Shown one piece after another: positions 1 to 8,567 of a stretch of 64,000 nucleotides of DNA (positions are counted from its first letter, which is position 1; each line of letters starts with the position of its first letter). The translations under genes and the position numbers were made by a program. The stretch covers positions 124,001-188,000 of the forward strand of contig CANTEG010000002.1 of NCBI GenBank assembly GCA_947652735.1. Reading direction: 5' to 3'. The notes under the pieces were generated by a model. That model was not told the DNA's origin. It ran no database searches and was given only the letters and a program-made list of their open reading frames with translations. Source of the DNA: an uncultured Lachnospiraceae bacterium (GTDB taxonomy: Bacteria > Bacillota > Clostridia > Lachnospirales > Lachnospiraceae).

Positions 1-582
1 AAACCGGACAACAAGGTTTACAATGGAGGAATGGCTGATATCGCTGAGTCCATTATGATTTCCGCATGGCCTGTTTATGATGAAGCATACAGTTTCAAGG
101 CGGACGAGGAGGCTGTGGACAAGCTTAAAGAAGCCGTAAGAGGTATCAGAAATATAAGAAGTGAAATGAATGTTGCACCAAGCAAAAAGGCAACAGTGTA
201 TGTTGTTTCGACAAAGGACGAAATAAGAAATATTTTTGCGGCGAGTAAGACATTTTTCGCTACGCTTGGATATGCAAGTGATGTTATGATACAGGAAGAT
301 AAAACAGGAATCGCTGACGATGCAGTTTCGGTTGTCATCCATGATGCGGTTATTTATATGCCGTTTGCAGAGCTTGTGGATATTGCTAAGGAGCTTGAGC
401 GTCTGAACAAGGAAAAGGACAGACTGATGGGAGAGATAAAGCGGGCATCAGGCATGCTGTCAAACCCTAAGTTTGTGGATAAGGCGCCTGCGGCTAAGGT
501 TGAGGAAGAAAAGGCAAAGCTTAAGAAATATACAGAAACCTTGGAGCAGGTAGAGGAGAGACTTTCACAGTTGGGAGCATAA
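1..582 (+). CDS. valS: Valyl-tRNA synthetase, C-terminal part (5' end outside window)
   Basis: The reading frame is open from the first base and ends in TAA at 580-582, so only the last 193 codons are present. The visible part starts with the end of the anticodon-binding domain (A-D-I-A-E-S-I-M-I-S-A-W-P, then a helix with R-N-I-R-S-E-M-N-V-A-P-S-K, typical of ValRS). It finishes with the basic, leucine-rich coiled-coil arm (about residues 120-190 of the visible part) that contacts the tRNA elbow. The enzyme charges tRNA-Val in the cytoplasm. The ATG at 31 is internal, not a start. The stop lies one base before the next gene, so valS and gdpP are probably co-transcribed. Identity is confident from the conserved C-terminal pattern, although the catalytic HIGH/KMSKS region is outside the window. 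Confidence 0.93.
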   Translation, partial: KPDNKVYNGGMADIAESIMISAWPVYDEAYSFKADEEAVDKLKEAVRGIRNIRSEMNVAPSKKATVYVVSTKDEIRNIFAASKTFFATLGYASDVMIQEDKTGIADDAVSVVIHDAVIYMPFAELVDIAKELERLNKEKDRLMGEIKRASGMLSNPKFVDKAPAAKVEEEKAKLKKYTETLEQVEERLSQLGA

Positions 583-583
583 T

Positions 584-2629
584 ATGAACAACGAAAAAAT
601 CCTGAAAAAGAAAATAGAGAAGTATCTGTTAGGGCCTATGGTTGCACAGCTTGCCCTGATTGTGATGTGTGCTGCCCTGTTTTTCCTTGATAAGAAATGT
701 GCACTTGTAGCGACAACGGTTACGGTGGGAGTCATTATAGGAGAGGTTATAAATTATTATGTATCCAAGGCAAGTGTTCTTCCTACGCTTATGAGCTTTG
801 CACTGGAACAGGGACAGATACAAAAAGAGCTTCTCAATGAACTGGCTGTTCCGTATGCACTGATAGACACGGACGGCAAAATATTGTGGGGAAATAAACA
901 GTTTATTGCCAAGGTGGGAGACGGCTCCAAGAAAAAAATCAGAAAGAACATTTCCACATTTTTCCCGCAGGTTGCCGCTGAGATAATCGGTGTCAAGGAT
1001 GTAATCAATCTTGACTTGGAGTATAAGGGTGCAAGCTATGTGGCGGAAATCAAAAAAATAGAACTTGATGAAATTTTCGACGACGAGGATACGGTTGTCT
1101 CTACAAATGGGGAGGCGTTGATTGCGCTATATCTGTTTGATGTTACGGAGCTTAACCACTATAAGCGTGAAAACAAGGAACAAAAGCTGGTTGCAGGTCT
1201 CTTGTATATCGACAATTACGACGAGGTAATGGAAAATACGGAGGAGGTTCGCCACGCACTTGTTGAAGCACTGGTTGACCGACGGATTAACATGTATCTT
1301 GGAAGTATTGATGCCATTGTCAAGAAAATGGAAAAGGATAAATACCTGTTTGTATTCCGTCAGAAGTTTCTTCCGCAGCTCAAGGAGACAAAGTTTGCCA
1401 TCCTTGATGAGGTAAAGAGTATCAATGTAGGAAATGAAATTCCAATCACTTTAAGTATAGGTGTGGGTGCCGAGACGGAAAGCTTTATGGAGGCATATGA
1501 GTATGCACGTGTTGCTATGGGGCTTGCTCTTGGACGTGGCGGTGACCAGGCAGTAGTAAAGCATGGGGAAAAGATACTTTACTTTGGTGGAAAGAGCAGT
1601 GGTACGGAAAAGACCACAAGAGTCAGAGCCAGGGTGAAAGGACAGGCATTTACTGAGCTGTTGAATGATAAAAATCGTGTTATTATTATGGGGCATAAGA
1701 GACCGGACGCAGACGCCTTTGGCTCTGCTGTGGGTGTTTACAGGCTTGTAAAATCCTTTAATAAAGATGCGCATATAGTTATAAATGAGGTTACCTCTGC
1801 CATAAGACCTGTTATTAGCAGCTTTAAGGGAAACAGCTTATATGGTGATGACATGATATATAACAGTGAGCAGGCAATAAGCTGTATCGACGACAAAACC
1901 CTTGTCGTGGTCGTTGACGTTAACAGGCCGAGTATGACGGAATGTGAGGATCTTTTGTCACTTGCAAAGTCGGTTGTGGTGTTTGACCATCACAGACAGA
2001 CAAATGAAACAATAGAAAATGCTACATTATCATACATTGAGCCATATGCGTCATCCGCCTGCGAAATGGTTGCGGAAATGATGCAGTATATTGATGTAAA
2101 GGTTAAGATAAGGCCGGTTGAGGCTGATGCAATGTATGCAGGTATTGTAATTGATACAGATAATTTTGTGACCAAAACAGGTGTCAGAACCTTTGAGGCG
2201 GCTTCGTATCTTAGAAGAAATGGTGCGGATGTTGTCAGGGTCAGAAAGATGTTCCGAAGTGATATGTACTCATTTAAGCAGCTTGCGGAGGGTGTCATTA
2301 ACTCTGAGACGTACATGGGAATATTTGCATTGTCCAAGGTAAAGCCTGAGCAGTCGGATGCACCTACAGTTGTTGCCGCAAAGGTTGCAAACGAGTTGTT
2401 AAATGTGGAGGGCGTCAGAGCTTCCTTTGTCGTTACGGAGAGTGGAGGAACTGCTTATATCAGTGCCCGTTCTGTGGATGATATAAATGTTCAGGTTATT
2501 ATGGAAAAGCTTGGCGGTGGTGGACATGCCAATATCGCAGGCGCACAGCTTAAGGATGTTTCGGATGACGAAGCAATAGAGAAGATTAAAGTATTGTTGG
2601 ATGAAATGAGTAAGGCAGGAGATATATAG
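584..2629 (+). CDS. gdpP: Cyclic-di-AMP phosphodiesterase GdpP (DHH family)
   Basis: This membrane-bound enzyme hydrolyses the second messenger c-di-AMP. The 681-residue product has the full GdpP layout: two N-terminal membrane helices (about residues 17-60), a PAS-like domain (about 85-170), a degenerate GGDEF domain (about 180-310) and a DHH/DHHA1 phosphodiesterase. DHH motifs are visible as G-H-K-R-P-D-A-D-A-F-G-S-A, V-F-D-H-H, the I-D-T-D-N-F segment and the terminal G-G-G-G-H-x2-I-A-G-A. The GGDEF signature itself is lost (G-R-G-G-D-Q-A), as usual for GdpP. The ATG lies one base after the valS stop. The order gdpP-rplI-dnaB is the classical Firmicute arrangement. Confidence 0.95.
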   Translation: MNNEKILKKKIEKYLLGPMVAQLALIVMCAALFFLDKKCALVATTVTVGVIIGEVINYYVSKASVLPTLMSFALEQGQIQKELLNELAVPYALIDTDGKILWGNKQFIAKVGDGSKKKIRKNISTFFPQVAAEIIGVKDVINLDLEYKGASYVAEIKKIELDEIFDDEDTVVSTNGEALIALYLFDVTELNHYKRENKEQKLVAGLLYIDNYDEVMENTEEVRHALVEALVDRRINMYLGSIDAIVKKMEKDKYLFVFRQKFLPQLKETKFAILDEVKSINVGNEIPITLSIGVGAETESFMEAYEYARVAMGLALGRGGDQAVVKHGEKILYFGGKSSGTEKTTRVRARVKGQAFTELLNDKNRVIIMGHKRPDADAFGSAVGVYRLVKSFNKDAHIVINEVTSAIRPVISSFKGNSLYGDDMIYNSEQAISCIDDKTLVVVVDVNRPSMTECEDLLSLAKSVVVFDHHRQTNETIENATLSYIEPYASSACEMVAEMMQYIDVKVKIRPVEADAMYAGIVIDTDNFVTKTGVRTFEAASYLRRNGADVVRVRKMFRSDMYSFKQLAEGVINSETYMGIFALSKVKPEQSDAPTVVAAKVANELLNVEGVRASFVVTESGGTAYISARSVDDINVQVIMEKLGGGGHANIAGAQLKDVSDDEAIEKIKVLLDEMSKAGDI

Positions 2630-2767
2630 GCTGGTGACAGTGAGATTGTGTCAAGCTTTGGCTGAATGCTTGACAAGTAGCGTCAGCCCATTTGCTAAAA
2701 GTAAATTTGGTTTTATAGGAAACAGCTAAGTAATGAGCTGATGTTCAAAATATAGGAGGTATAGAAT
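2629..2767 (+). other. gdpP-rplI intergenic leader with nested hairpins
   Basis: This 138-base spacer holds an 8-bp perfect inverted repeat (TGTCAAGC at 2649-2656 and GCTTGACA at 2668-2675, 11-nt loop). It is enclosed by a short GGCTG/CAGCC pair (2629-2633 and 2684-2688). A second small CAGCT/AGCTG hairpin lies close to the rplI ribosome binding site AGGAGG (2754-2759). There is no U tract, so it is not a standard terminator. It may be an attenuator or processing site between gdpP and rplI. The function is inferred only. Confidence 0.35.
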
Positions 2768-3217
2768 ATGAAAGTTATTTTACTTCAGGATGTTAAAAGT
2801 CTTGGTAAGAAAGATGAGATAGTAAATGTTTCAGACGGATATGCAAGAAATTTTGTGTTACCAAAAAAGCTTGGAGTTGAGGCAACCCCAAAGAATTTAA
2901 ATGAGCTTAAGCTGAAAAAAGCACATGAGGATAAGGTTGCGGCAGAGGTACTTGCTGCTGCGAATGCACTTGCCGAGCAGATGAAAGAGGAGAGTGTCAC
3001 ACTTTCCATCAAAGTGGGAGAGGGAGGAAAAACATTTGGCTCCGTATCCTCAAAGGAAGTTGCAGAGGCAATAAAGAAGCAGCTTGGACATGAAATTGAC
3101 AAGAAAAAAATTGTACTTCGTGAGCCTATCAAGAGCTTGGGAACACATATTGTTGATATAAAGCTACATACAAAGGTTACAGCCAAAATGAGTGTTAAGG
3201 TTGTTGAGGGAAAGTAG
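2768..3217 (+). CDS. rplI: 50S ribosomal protein L9
   Basis: L9 binds 23S rRNA and bridges neighbouring ribosomes. At 149 residues it has the normal family length. The N-terminal domain carries the invariant pattern M-K-V-I-L-L-x-D-V-x-x-L-G-K-K with G-Y-A-R-N-F-L/V-x-P-x-x-x-A (residues 1-40). It is followed by the long connecting helix (about 45-75) and the C-terminal domain (G-x-T-F-G-S-V-S-S near residue 85, I-K-S-L-G-T-H near residue 118). AGGAGG precedes the ATG with an 8-base gap. It sits between gdpP and dnaB, nine bases upstream of dnaB, so these genes are probably one operon. Confidence 0.97.
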   Translation: MKVILLQDVKSLGKKDEIVNVSDGYARNFVLPKKLGVEATPKNLNELKLKKAHEDKVAAEVLAAANALAEQMKEESVTLSIKVGEGGKTFGSVSSKEVAEAIKKQLGHEIDKKKIVLREPIKSLGTHIVDIKLHTKVTAKMSVKVVEGK

Positions 3218-3226
3218 AGCAATTTT

Positions 3227-4576
3227 ATGGATGAAAACAACATAAGACGTATACAACCGCATAATAGCGAGGCTGAACAATCTGTGATTGGTTCCATGAT
3301 TATGGACAGGGATGTTATCTCGGATGTGTCGGATTTATTGGCAAAGGATGATTTTTACAATACCCAGTATGGAATCCTTTATGAAAACATGGTTGAACTT
3401 TATAATGAGGGACGCCCTGTTGATATGGTAACCTTATCTGAGAGACTTAAAATGAAGGATATCCCTGATGAGATATGCAGTCCTGAGTATATTGCGGGAA
3501 TCATATCGGCAGTTCCCACATCAGCCAATGCAAAGCATTACGCCCAGATTGTTCAGGATAAGGCAGTTTTGAGGAAAATGATTTCCATTACCGAGTCCAT
3601 AACGACAGACTGTTTTCACGACAGTGATAAGGTTGAGAACATCCTTGAGGATGCAGAAGGCAAAATATTTAAGCTTGTGCAGACAAGAAACGGTTCATCT
3701 GATTTTGTTCCTGTTTCCAAAATTGTAATAAATGTAATTGCGGAGATGGAAGCGGCAGCAAGAAATAAGGGAAAGGTCACGGGGCTTGCAACAGGCTTCA
3801 CTGACTTAGACAATATGCTGACGGGACTTCACGGAGGTGAGCTTTTGCTTGTGGCAGCCAGACCAGCAATGGGTAAAACGGCATTTGTCTTAAACATTGC
3901 CCATGACTTGGCAGTCGTACATAAAACGCCCTGTGCAATCTTTTCGCTCGAGATGAGTAAGGAACAGCTTGTATCCCGTATGATAGCCATAGATGCTATG
4001 GTGGATTCCAAAAGTATGAAGCTTGGAAATATGGTGGATGAGGATTGGGACAAGGTCATTGAAAGTGTGGATGACATTGCAAGGGCGCCACTGTTTATAG
4101 ATGATAATTCAGCGATAACCGTTGCTGAGTTGCGTTCAAAATGCAGAAAATTGAAGCAGACCCAGAATATTCAGTTGATTATCATTGACTATTTACAGTT
4201 GATGAGTTCCAACAGACCTGTCGAATCGAGACAACAGTTTATTTCTGATGTATCGAGAGCACTTAAAAATTTGGCGAGGGAGCTTAATGTGCCTGTCATA
4301 GCACTCTCGCAGCTCAGTCGTGCGGTGGACAGCAGACCTGAGCACAGACCTGTTCTCTCGGATTTGAGGGAGTCTGGTGCAATTGAGCAGGATGCGGACG
4401 TTGTCATGTTTATTTATAGGGATGAGTATTACAACCCTGAGACAACAACAAAGCCACAGACGGCAGAAATTATTATTGCAAAGCAACGTAATGGTGAAAC
4501 AGGAAGTGTTGACCTTAGGTGGATAGGTAAATATACAAAGTTTGCAGACCCGGAAAAACAGTACCGGCAATCGTAG
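3227..4576 (+). CDS. dnaB: Replicative DNA helicase DnaB
   Basis: This is the hexameric 5'-3' helicase that unwinds the chromosome fork (DnaC in Bacillus nomenclature). The product is 449 residues. The N-terminal primase-interacting domain starts R-I-Q-P-H-N-S-E-A-E-Q-S-V-I-G (residues 7-21). A linker leads to the RecA-like domain, with Walker A A-R-P-A-M-G-K-T-A-F near residue 210, Walker B I-I-I-D-Y-L-Q-L-M near residue 322 and the late motif E-Q-D-A-D-V-V-M-F-I-Y-R-D. No intein is present. The start is nine bases after rplI and has only a weak ribosome binding site, suggesting coupling to rplI translation. An 11-bp hairpin follows the stop. Confidence 0.97.
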   Translation: MDENNIRRIQPHNSEAEQSVIGSMIMDRDVISDVSDLLAKDDFYNTQYGILYENMVELYNEGRPVDMVTLSERLKMKDIPDEICSPEYIAGIISAVPTSANAKHYAQIVQDKAVLRKMISITESITTDCFHDSDKVENILEDAEGKIFKLVQTRNGSSDFVPVSKIVINVIAEMEAAARNKGKVTGLATGFTDLDNMLTGLHGGELLLVAARPAMGKTAFVLNIAHDLAVVHKTPCAIFSLEMSKEQLVSRMIAIDAMVDSKSMKLGNMVDEDWDKVIESVDDIARAPLFIDDNSAITVAELRSKCRKLKQTQNIQLIIIDYLQLMSSNRPVESRQQFISDVSRALKNLARELNVPVIALSQLSRAVDSRPEHRPVLSDLRESGAIEQDADVVMFIYRDEYYNPETTTKPQTAEIIIAKQRNGETGSVDLRWIGKYTKFADPEKQYRQS

Positions 4577-4592
4577 CGGTTTTCAAAGGAAA

Positions 4593-4620
4593 GTGGAAAT
4601 CGGTCAATACCGATTTCCAC
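4593..4620. terminator. Hairpin between convergent dnaB and coat-like gene
   Basis: A perfect 11-bp stem (GTGGAAATCGG at 4593-4603, CCGATTTCCAC at 4610-4620) with a 6-base loop lies between two convergent genes. Neither side has a strong U tract, so it may work in both directions with modest efficiency. Confidence 0.6.
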
Positions 4621-4641
4621 TGATATATATTGCAGATATTT

Positions 4642-5100
4642 TTAAGCCATGCCGTTTGCTGTCTTATATTTCCACAGCATATCTGCGTGGTTTTGCTCTT
4701 CAATCTGTATGTCTGCAAGAAGCTTGCGGAGTTTTGAGTTTGCAAAAACAAAAACGTCTGTATTATACTCTGAAGAAACAAGTTTTTCTGTTCCGATACA
4801 ATCGGTTGCAAGGAAACAGTCCGCTTTCTTTTCCTCTGAATTTGTCAAAGCATCATAAGTAGCTGTTGGATTATACTCGGCACCATCGGAATCGTTGCAA
4901 TTGCAGCTTGGGACACTTCCGTTTAAAACTTGTCCAAGTGAGTTGTAGTGTTTTTCTTCCTCACGTTGTAATCTTTGAAAAAGCTCTTTTAATACAGGGT
5001 CGTGTGCCTGTTGGGCATACTTGGCGTATTTTTCAATACATGACTGCTCCTGTGTCTGTAAGTCGGTAATTGCGGTTCTTTCTTTTTCTTTTAAAATCAT
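4642..5100 (-). CDS. CotF/ferritin-like spore coat family protein
   Basis: The 152-residue helical protein has two blocks of heptad-like helices rich in Glu and His. The first is near residues 5-60 (T-A-I-T-D-L-Q-T-Q-E-Q-S-C-I-E-K-Y, then L-Q-R-E-E-E-K-H-Y). The last is near residues 120-150 (I-Q-I-E-E-Q-N-H-A-D-M-L-W-K-Y). This is the pattern of the ferritin-like/CotF coat family, where E-x2-H pairs come from the diiron ancestor. I chose the start at 5100 because AGAAAGGAAACC lies upstream; the frame could open 23 codons earlier without a ribosome binding site. The middle contains a C-N-C-N-D-S-D segment of unknown role. It is a single gene convergent with dnaB. The exact role in spores is inferred from family resemblance. 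Confidence 0.7.
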   Translation of the reverse strand: MILKEKERTAITDLQTQEQSCIEKYAKYAQQAHDPVLKELFQRLQREEEKHYNSLGQVLNGSVPSCNCNDSDGAEYNPTATYDALTNSEEKKADCFLATDCIGTEKLVSSEYNTDVFVFANSKLRKLLADIQIEEQNHADMLWKYKTANGMA

Positions 5101-5347
5101 GTTTTGGTTTCCTTTCTGTTTTAAAGTAATGGGGTATTGCGAAAATTCCCACGTTAACATAGCTGCCAATGTATTTGTTACTTTGGCTGTATTGCGCTGT
5201 TACAGTGTAAGTATGCTCAAACTACGGAAAAGGAATACACAAAAATGAGAAAATTTTTCAATAGATTAATTTGGTTTGCTTTTGGAAATAATAGGTGCTA
5301 GACTTTATATATCAGAGGTAAGCTGAAGTTTGTTTTTGTGAACATCC

Positions 5348-5527
5348 GTTGTACAATATAGACAAATCACTACAAGGCACGCTTTCGCTATGCGTCGCAC
5401 GTAGCGGTACGTAAGGTGCCTTTGTCCTCAGGTATCCGTCTGCTACGCAGTCACCTCAGGACATGTAGCACCTAAGTACCGACGGCTCCACAATGCCTTG
5501 TTTACGATATTGTCTATATTGTACAAC
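5348..5527. repeat. 180-bp imperfect palindromic element (MITE-like)
   Basis: The ends are a perfect 18-bp inverted repeat: GTTGTACAATATAGACAA at 5348-5365 and its complement at 5510-5527. Just inside are CAAGGCA (5373-5379) and TGCCTTG (5494-5500). The interior has further hairpins: AAGGCAC/GTGCCTT (5374-5380 and 5416-5422), a CGCTA/TAGCG pair and an imperfect 10-bp pair at 5424-5433 and 5453-5462. The element has no coding capacity and lies directly before copA. It resembles a miniature inverted-repeat element or a structured leader. No clear target-site duplication was found. Confidence 0.65.
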
Positions 5528-5590
5528 TATATTTTAGAAATAGTAAAATTTTGCTTGTCTCAAATTAATACAAGTCAGGAGGTGCGTTTG

Positions 5591-8371
5591 GTGCAAAAGT
5601 ATGCAGTGGAAGGAATGACCTGTGCAGCGTGCAGCGGTCATGTTGAGAAGGCTGTCGGCAAGGTGGAAGGCGTCAGCAGTGTTGTTGTAAGCCTTCTTAC
5701 AAATTCTATGACAGTAGAAGGAACGGCATCTGCTGAAGACATTATATCGGCAGTGGAAAAGGCGGGATATGGAGCCTCTCTTTATGAAGACGAAAAAGGA
5801 AATGAAAATAAAAGTACCAAGACAGAGCAGGCAGGTGTTCTTGAGGATAAGGAAACGCCAAAAATAAGAATGCGGTTTATTATTTCCCTTATTTTTCTGA
5901 TACCGCTTATGTATCTGTCAATGGGACATATGATGTGGAATTGGCCTGTCCCTGAAATTTTGCAGGATAACTACATTGCCATGGGATTAATCCAGCTTTT
6001 GTTTACGGTTATTATCATGGTTATAAACCAACGATTTTTTGTAAGTGGATTTACCAGCATGATGCATGGTGCACCGAACATGGACACCCTTGTTGCAATG
6101 GGTGCTGCCGCATCGTTTGGTTATAGTGTATATGCATTATTTGCAATGACGGATGCGGTCATACATGGAACAGGGCATGATGTAATGAAGTACATGCATG
6201 AATTTTATTTTGAGTCGGCGGCAACGATTCTCACGCTCATAACACTGGGAAAAATGCTGGAGGCATATTCAAAGGGAAGAACGACCGACGCATTAAAGAG
6301 TTTGATTTCCCTTGCACCTAAGCAGGCAACCGTAATCAGAGATGGCAAGGAAAAATTGATTGTCGTCGATGAGCTTTTGGTAGGCGATATATTTGTTGTA
6401 AAGCCAGGGGAGAGTATTCCTGTAGATGGGATTGTTCTTGAGGGAAATAGTGCAGTGGACGAATCAGTGCTTACTGGTGAGAGTATTCCTGTGGATAAGG
6501 AACCTGGAGCTGTTGTATCGGCAGCAACCATAAATCAGTCTGGGTTTATAAAATGTGAAGCTACACACGTGGGGGCAAATACAACATTATCGAAGATTAT
6601 AAAAATGGTGAGCGATGCAGCGGCAACAAAGGCACCAATTGCCAAGATAGCAGATAAGGTATCTTCCGTGTTTGTACCTGTCGTTATTACAGTAGCGGTA
6701 ATCACTATTTTGGTTTGGCTTTTGGCAGGCAAATCCGTTGGGTTTGCTCTGGCAAGAGGAATAGCGGTACTTGTTATAAGCTGTCCGTGTGCGTTGGGGC
6801 TTGCAACACCAGTTGCCATTATGGTTGGAAACGGAATGGGGGCAAAGCACGGAATTCTGTTTAAAACTGCTGTATCCCTTGAAATGGCGGGACGCACAAA
6901 TGTAATTGCACTTGATAAAACAGGAACGATAACAAAGGGGAAACCTGTCGTTACGGATGTGATTCCTGTAAATGGAACAGACGAAGCTACGTTGATTGAA
7001 TATGCATATGCCTTGGAGAGCAGAAGCGAGCACCCGCTGGCTAAGGCTGTTATAACATATTATGATGATAGGGCTGCGGGAGTAAGTACAACCGATGGGG
7101 ATGGTATCGGGAATCTTACGGTTGAAGATTTTAAAATATACCCTGGTAACGGACTGGGTGCAAGAATTAGCGAACAGAATGTTTACGGTGGAAATCTGAA
7201 ATATATTGAGCAGCATTGTAAAATAGATGTTGAAACAAGAAACAAGATAGAGGAACTTTCAGAAAACGGAAAAACACCACTTATATTTGCAACCGATAAG
7301 CTGCTGGGTATTATCGCAGTTGCTGATGAGATTAAGGAGGACAGCATTTTTGCCATAAGGAGACTGAGGGAAATGGGTCTTAAGGTAGTGATGCTGACTG
7401 GGGACAATGAAAAGACGGCAAAGGCAATCGGAAAGCAGGTGGGTGTTGATGAGGTTATCGCAGGAGTGCTGCCTGACGGTAAGGAAAAGGTAATCAGAGA
7501 CTTAAAGAAAGATGATAAAACCTATGTGGCAATGGTAGGTGATGGCATAAATGATGCACCTGCACTTACAAGAGCGGATGTGGGAATTGCTATAGGTGCA
7601 GGAACGGACGTAGCCATAGATGCGGCAGATGTCGTTCTTATGAAAAGCAGCCTTATGGATGTTGTAACTGCAATTTGTCTCAGCCGAAAGACGCTTAGAA
7701 ATATACATCAAAATTTGTTTTGGGCATTTTTCTACAATACAATCGGTATTCCGTTAGCGGCGGGAGTGTGGTATCCTGTATTTGGATGGACATTAAATCC
7801 TATGTTTGGAGCAGCAGCAATGAGTTTATCAAGCTTTTGTGTTATAACCAATGCCCTGCGGTTAAATCTGTTTAAGCCTGATAAATATATTGCTGGTAGT
7901 GAAGCGGTTGATAATGCAGATATTGAAACTCCTAAGCAGGCAGGTAATGAGGTGTTCGGCAATGCGGCTGCGGAACCAGATAATAAAACAGAAAAACAGG
8001 AAAATGACGAAAACATTTATAATAAAGTTTCAGGTGGAAATCATGAAAAAATAAGCAGCCAGGAATCAAAATGTGCTTGTGAAGCATCATATAAAGAGGG
8101 AGACAGCAAGTGTGATAATAACAAAAATATAAATAAAAAGAAATTTAAGGAGGAAAATAACATGACAAAAACAATTAATATCGAGGGAATGATGTGTGGA
8201 CACTGTGAGGCATCAGTTAAGAAAGCACTTGAGGAAATCAGTGGCGTGGAAGCCGCAGAGGTAAGCCACGAGAAGAAAACGGCAGTAGTAACCTTATCCG
8301 AAGATGTAGCAGATGATGTTTTAAAGAGTGCGGTTGAGGAAAAGGACTACAAGGTTACAGGGATTGCATAA
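5591..8371 (+). CDS. copA: Copper-exporting P-type ATPase with fused C-terminal CopZ-like domain
   Basis: This is a P1B-type ATPase that pumps Cu(I) out of the cytoplasm. The 926-residue product starts with a heavy-metal-associated domain (G-M-T-C-A-A-C). It then has eight membrane helices with the metal-site motif S-C-P-C-A-L-G, phosphorylation motif D-K-T-G-T, S-E-H-P-L nucleotide motif and G-D-G-I-N-D-A-P-A hinge. After the last membrane helix comes a charged low-complexity linker of about 100 residues with a C-A-C-E-A-S segment. A second HMA domain (G-M-M-C-G-H-C) closes the protein. I chose GTG 5591 because AGGAGG lies 8 bases upstream and the HMA domain begins there; an upstream ATG at 5498 lies inside the palindromic element. 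CopA normally has HMA domains only at the N-terminus, so the C-terminal fusion is unusual. Confidence 0.93.
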   Translation: MQKYAVEGMTCAACSGHVEKAVGKVEGVSSVVVSLLTNSMTVEGTASAEDIISAVEKAGYGASLYEDEKGNENKSTKTEQAGVLEDKETPKIRMRFIISLIFLIPLMYLSMGHMMWNWPVPEILQDNYIAMGLIQLLFTVIIMVINQRFFVSGFTSMMHGAPNMDTLVAMGAAASFGYSVYALFAMTDAVIHGTGHDVMKYMHEFYFESAATILTLITLGKMLEAYSKGRTTDALKSLISLAPKQATVIRDGKEKLIVVDELLVGDIFVVKPGESIPVDGIVLEGNSAVDESVLTGESIPVDKEPGAVVSAATINQSGFIKCEATHVGANTTLSKIIKMVSDAAATKAPIAKIADKVSSVFVPVVITVAVITILVWLLAGKSVGFALARGIAVLVISCPCALGLATPVAIMVGNGMGAKHGILFKTAVSLEMAGRTNVIALDKTGTITKGKPVVTDVIPVNGTDEATLIEYAYALESRSEHPLAKAVITYYDDRAAGVSTTDGDGIGNLTVEDFKIYPGNGLGARISEQNVYGGNLKYIEQHCKIDVETRNKIEELSENGKTPLIFATDKLLGIIAVADEIKEDSIFAIRRLREMGLKVVMLTGDNEKTAKAIGKQVGVDEVIAGVLPDGKEKVIRDLKKDDKTYVAMVGDGINDAPALTRADVGIAIGAGTDVAIDAADVVLMKSSLMDVVTAICLSRKTLRNIHQNLFWAFFYNTIGIPLAAGVWYPVFGWTLNPMFGAAAMSLSSFCVITNALRLNLFKPDKYIAGSEAVDNADIETPKQAGNEVFGNAAAEPDNKTEKQENDENIYNKVSGGNHEKISSQESKCACEASYKEGDSKCDNNKNINKKKFKEENNMTKTINIEGMMCGHCEASVKKALEEISGVEAAEVSHEKKTAVVTLSEDVADDVLKSAVEEKDYKVTGIA
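8162..8371 (+). CDS. copZ: Possible internal translation product: CopZ-like copper chaperone
   Basis: Inside copA and in the same frame, ATG 8162 is preceded by AAGGAGG at 8147-8153, exactly 8 bases away. This is as strong a ribosome binding site as any in the window. Translation from it would give a 69-residue protein starting M-T-K-T-I-N-I-E-G-M-M-C-G-H-C. That is a complete HMA copper chaperone of the usual CopZ length with the metal-binding C-x2-C. The gene may therefore yield both a fused ATPase and a free chaperone, or the fusion may have arisen by loss of a stop between adjacent copA and copZ genes. The use of the internal start is an inference. Confidence 0.6.
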   Translation: MTKTINIEGMMCGHCEASVKKALEEISGVEAAEVSHEKKTAVVTLSEDVADDVLKSAVEEKDYKVTGIA

Positions 8372-8433
8372 AGGAAAATGTGTGCCCTGCCTGCATAGCT
8401 AAAAACAACACATTGATAAACATTAAAGGGTTA

Positions 8434-8484
8434 AAATATAGCAGCCGATTGTAAATGATAATGACAATCGACTGCTATATTTTT
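8434..8484 (+). terminator. Rho-independent terminator after copA
   Basis: A 19-bp stem with one mismatch (8434-8452 paired with 8464-8482) and an 11-base loop ends in a T-rich run. It follows the copA stop and faces the convergent Rpn gene. Confidence 0.85.
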
Positions 8485-8567
8485 GGTTTGCGGGGTGTGC
8501 AAGTTATCCGTGGTTGAACGTGCATTCATAATGCGTGTCAATGGCGAAAACAAGCTCAGAGGTGATT

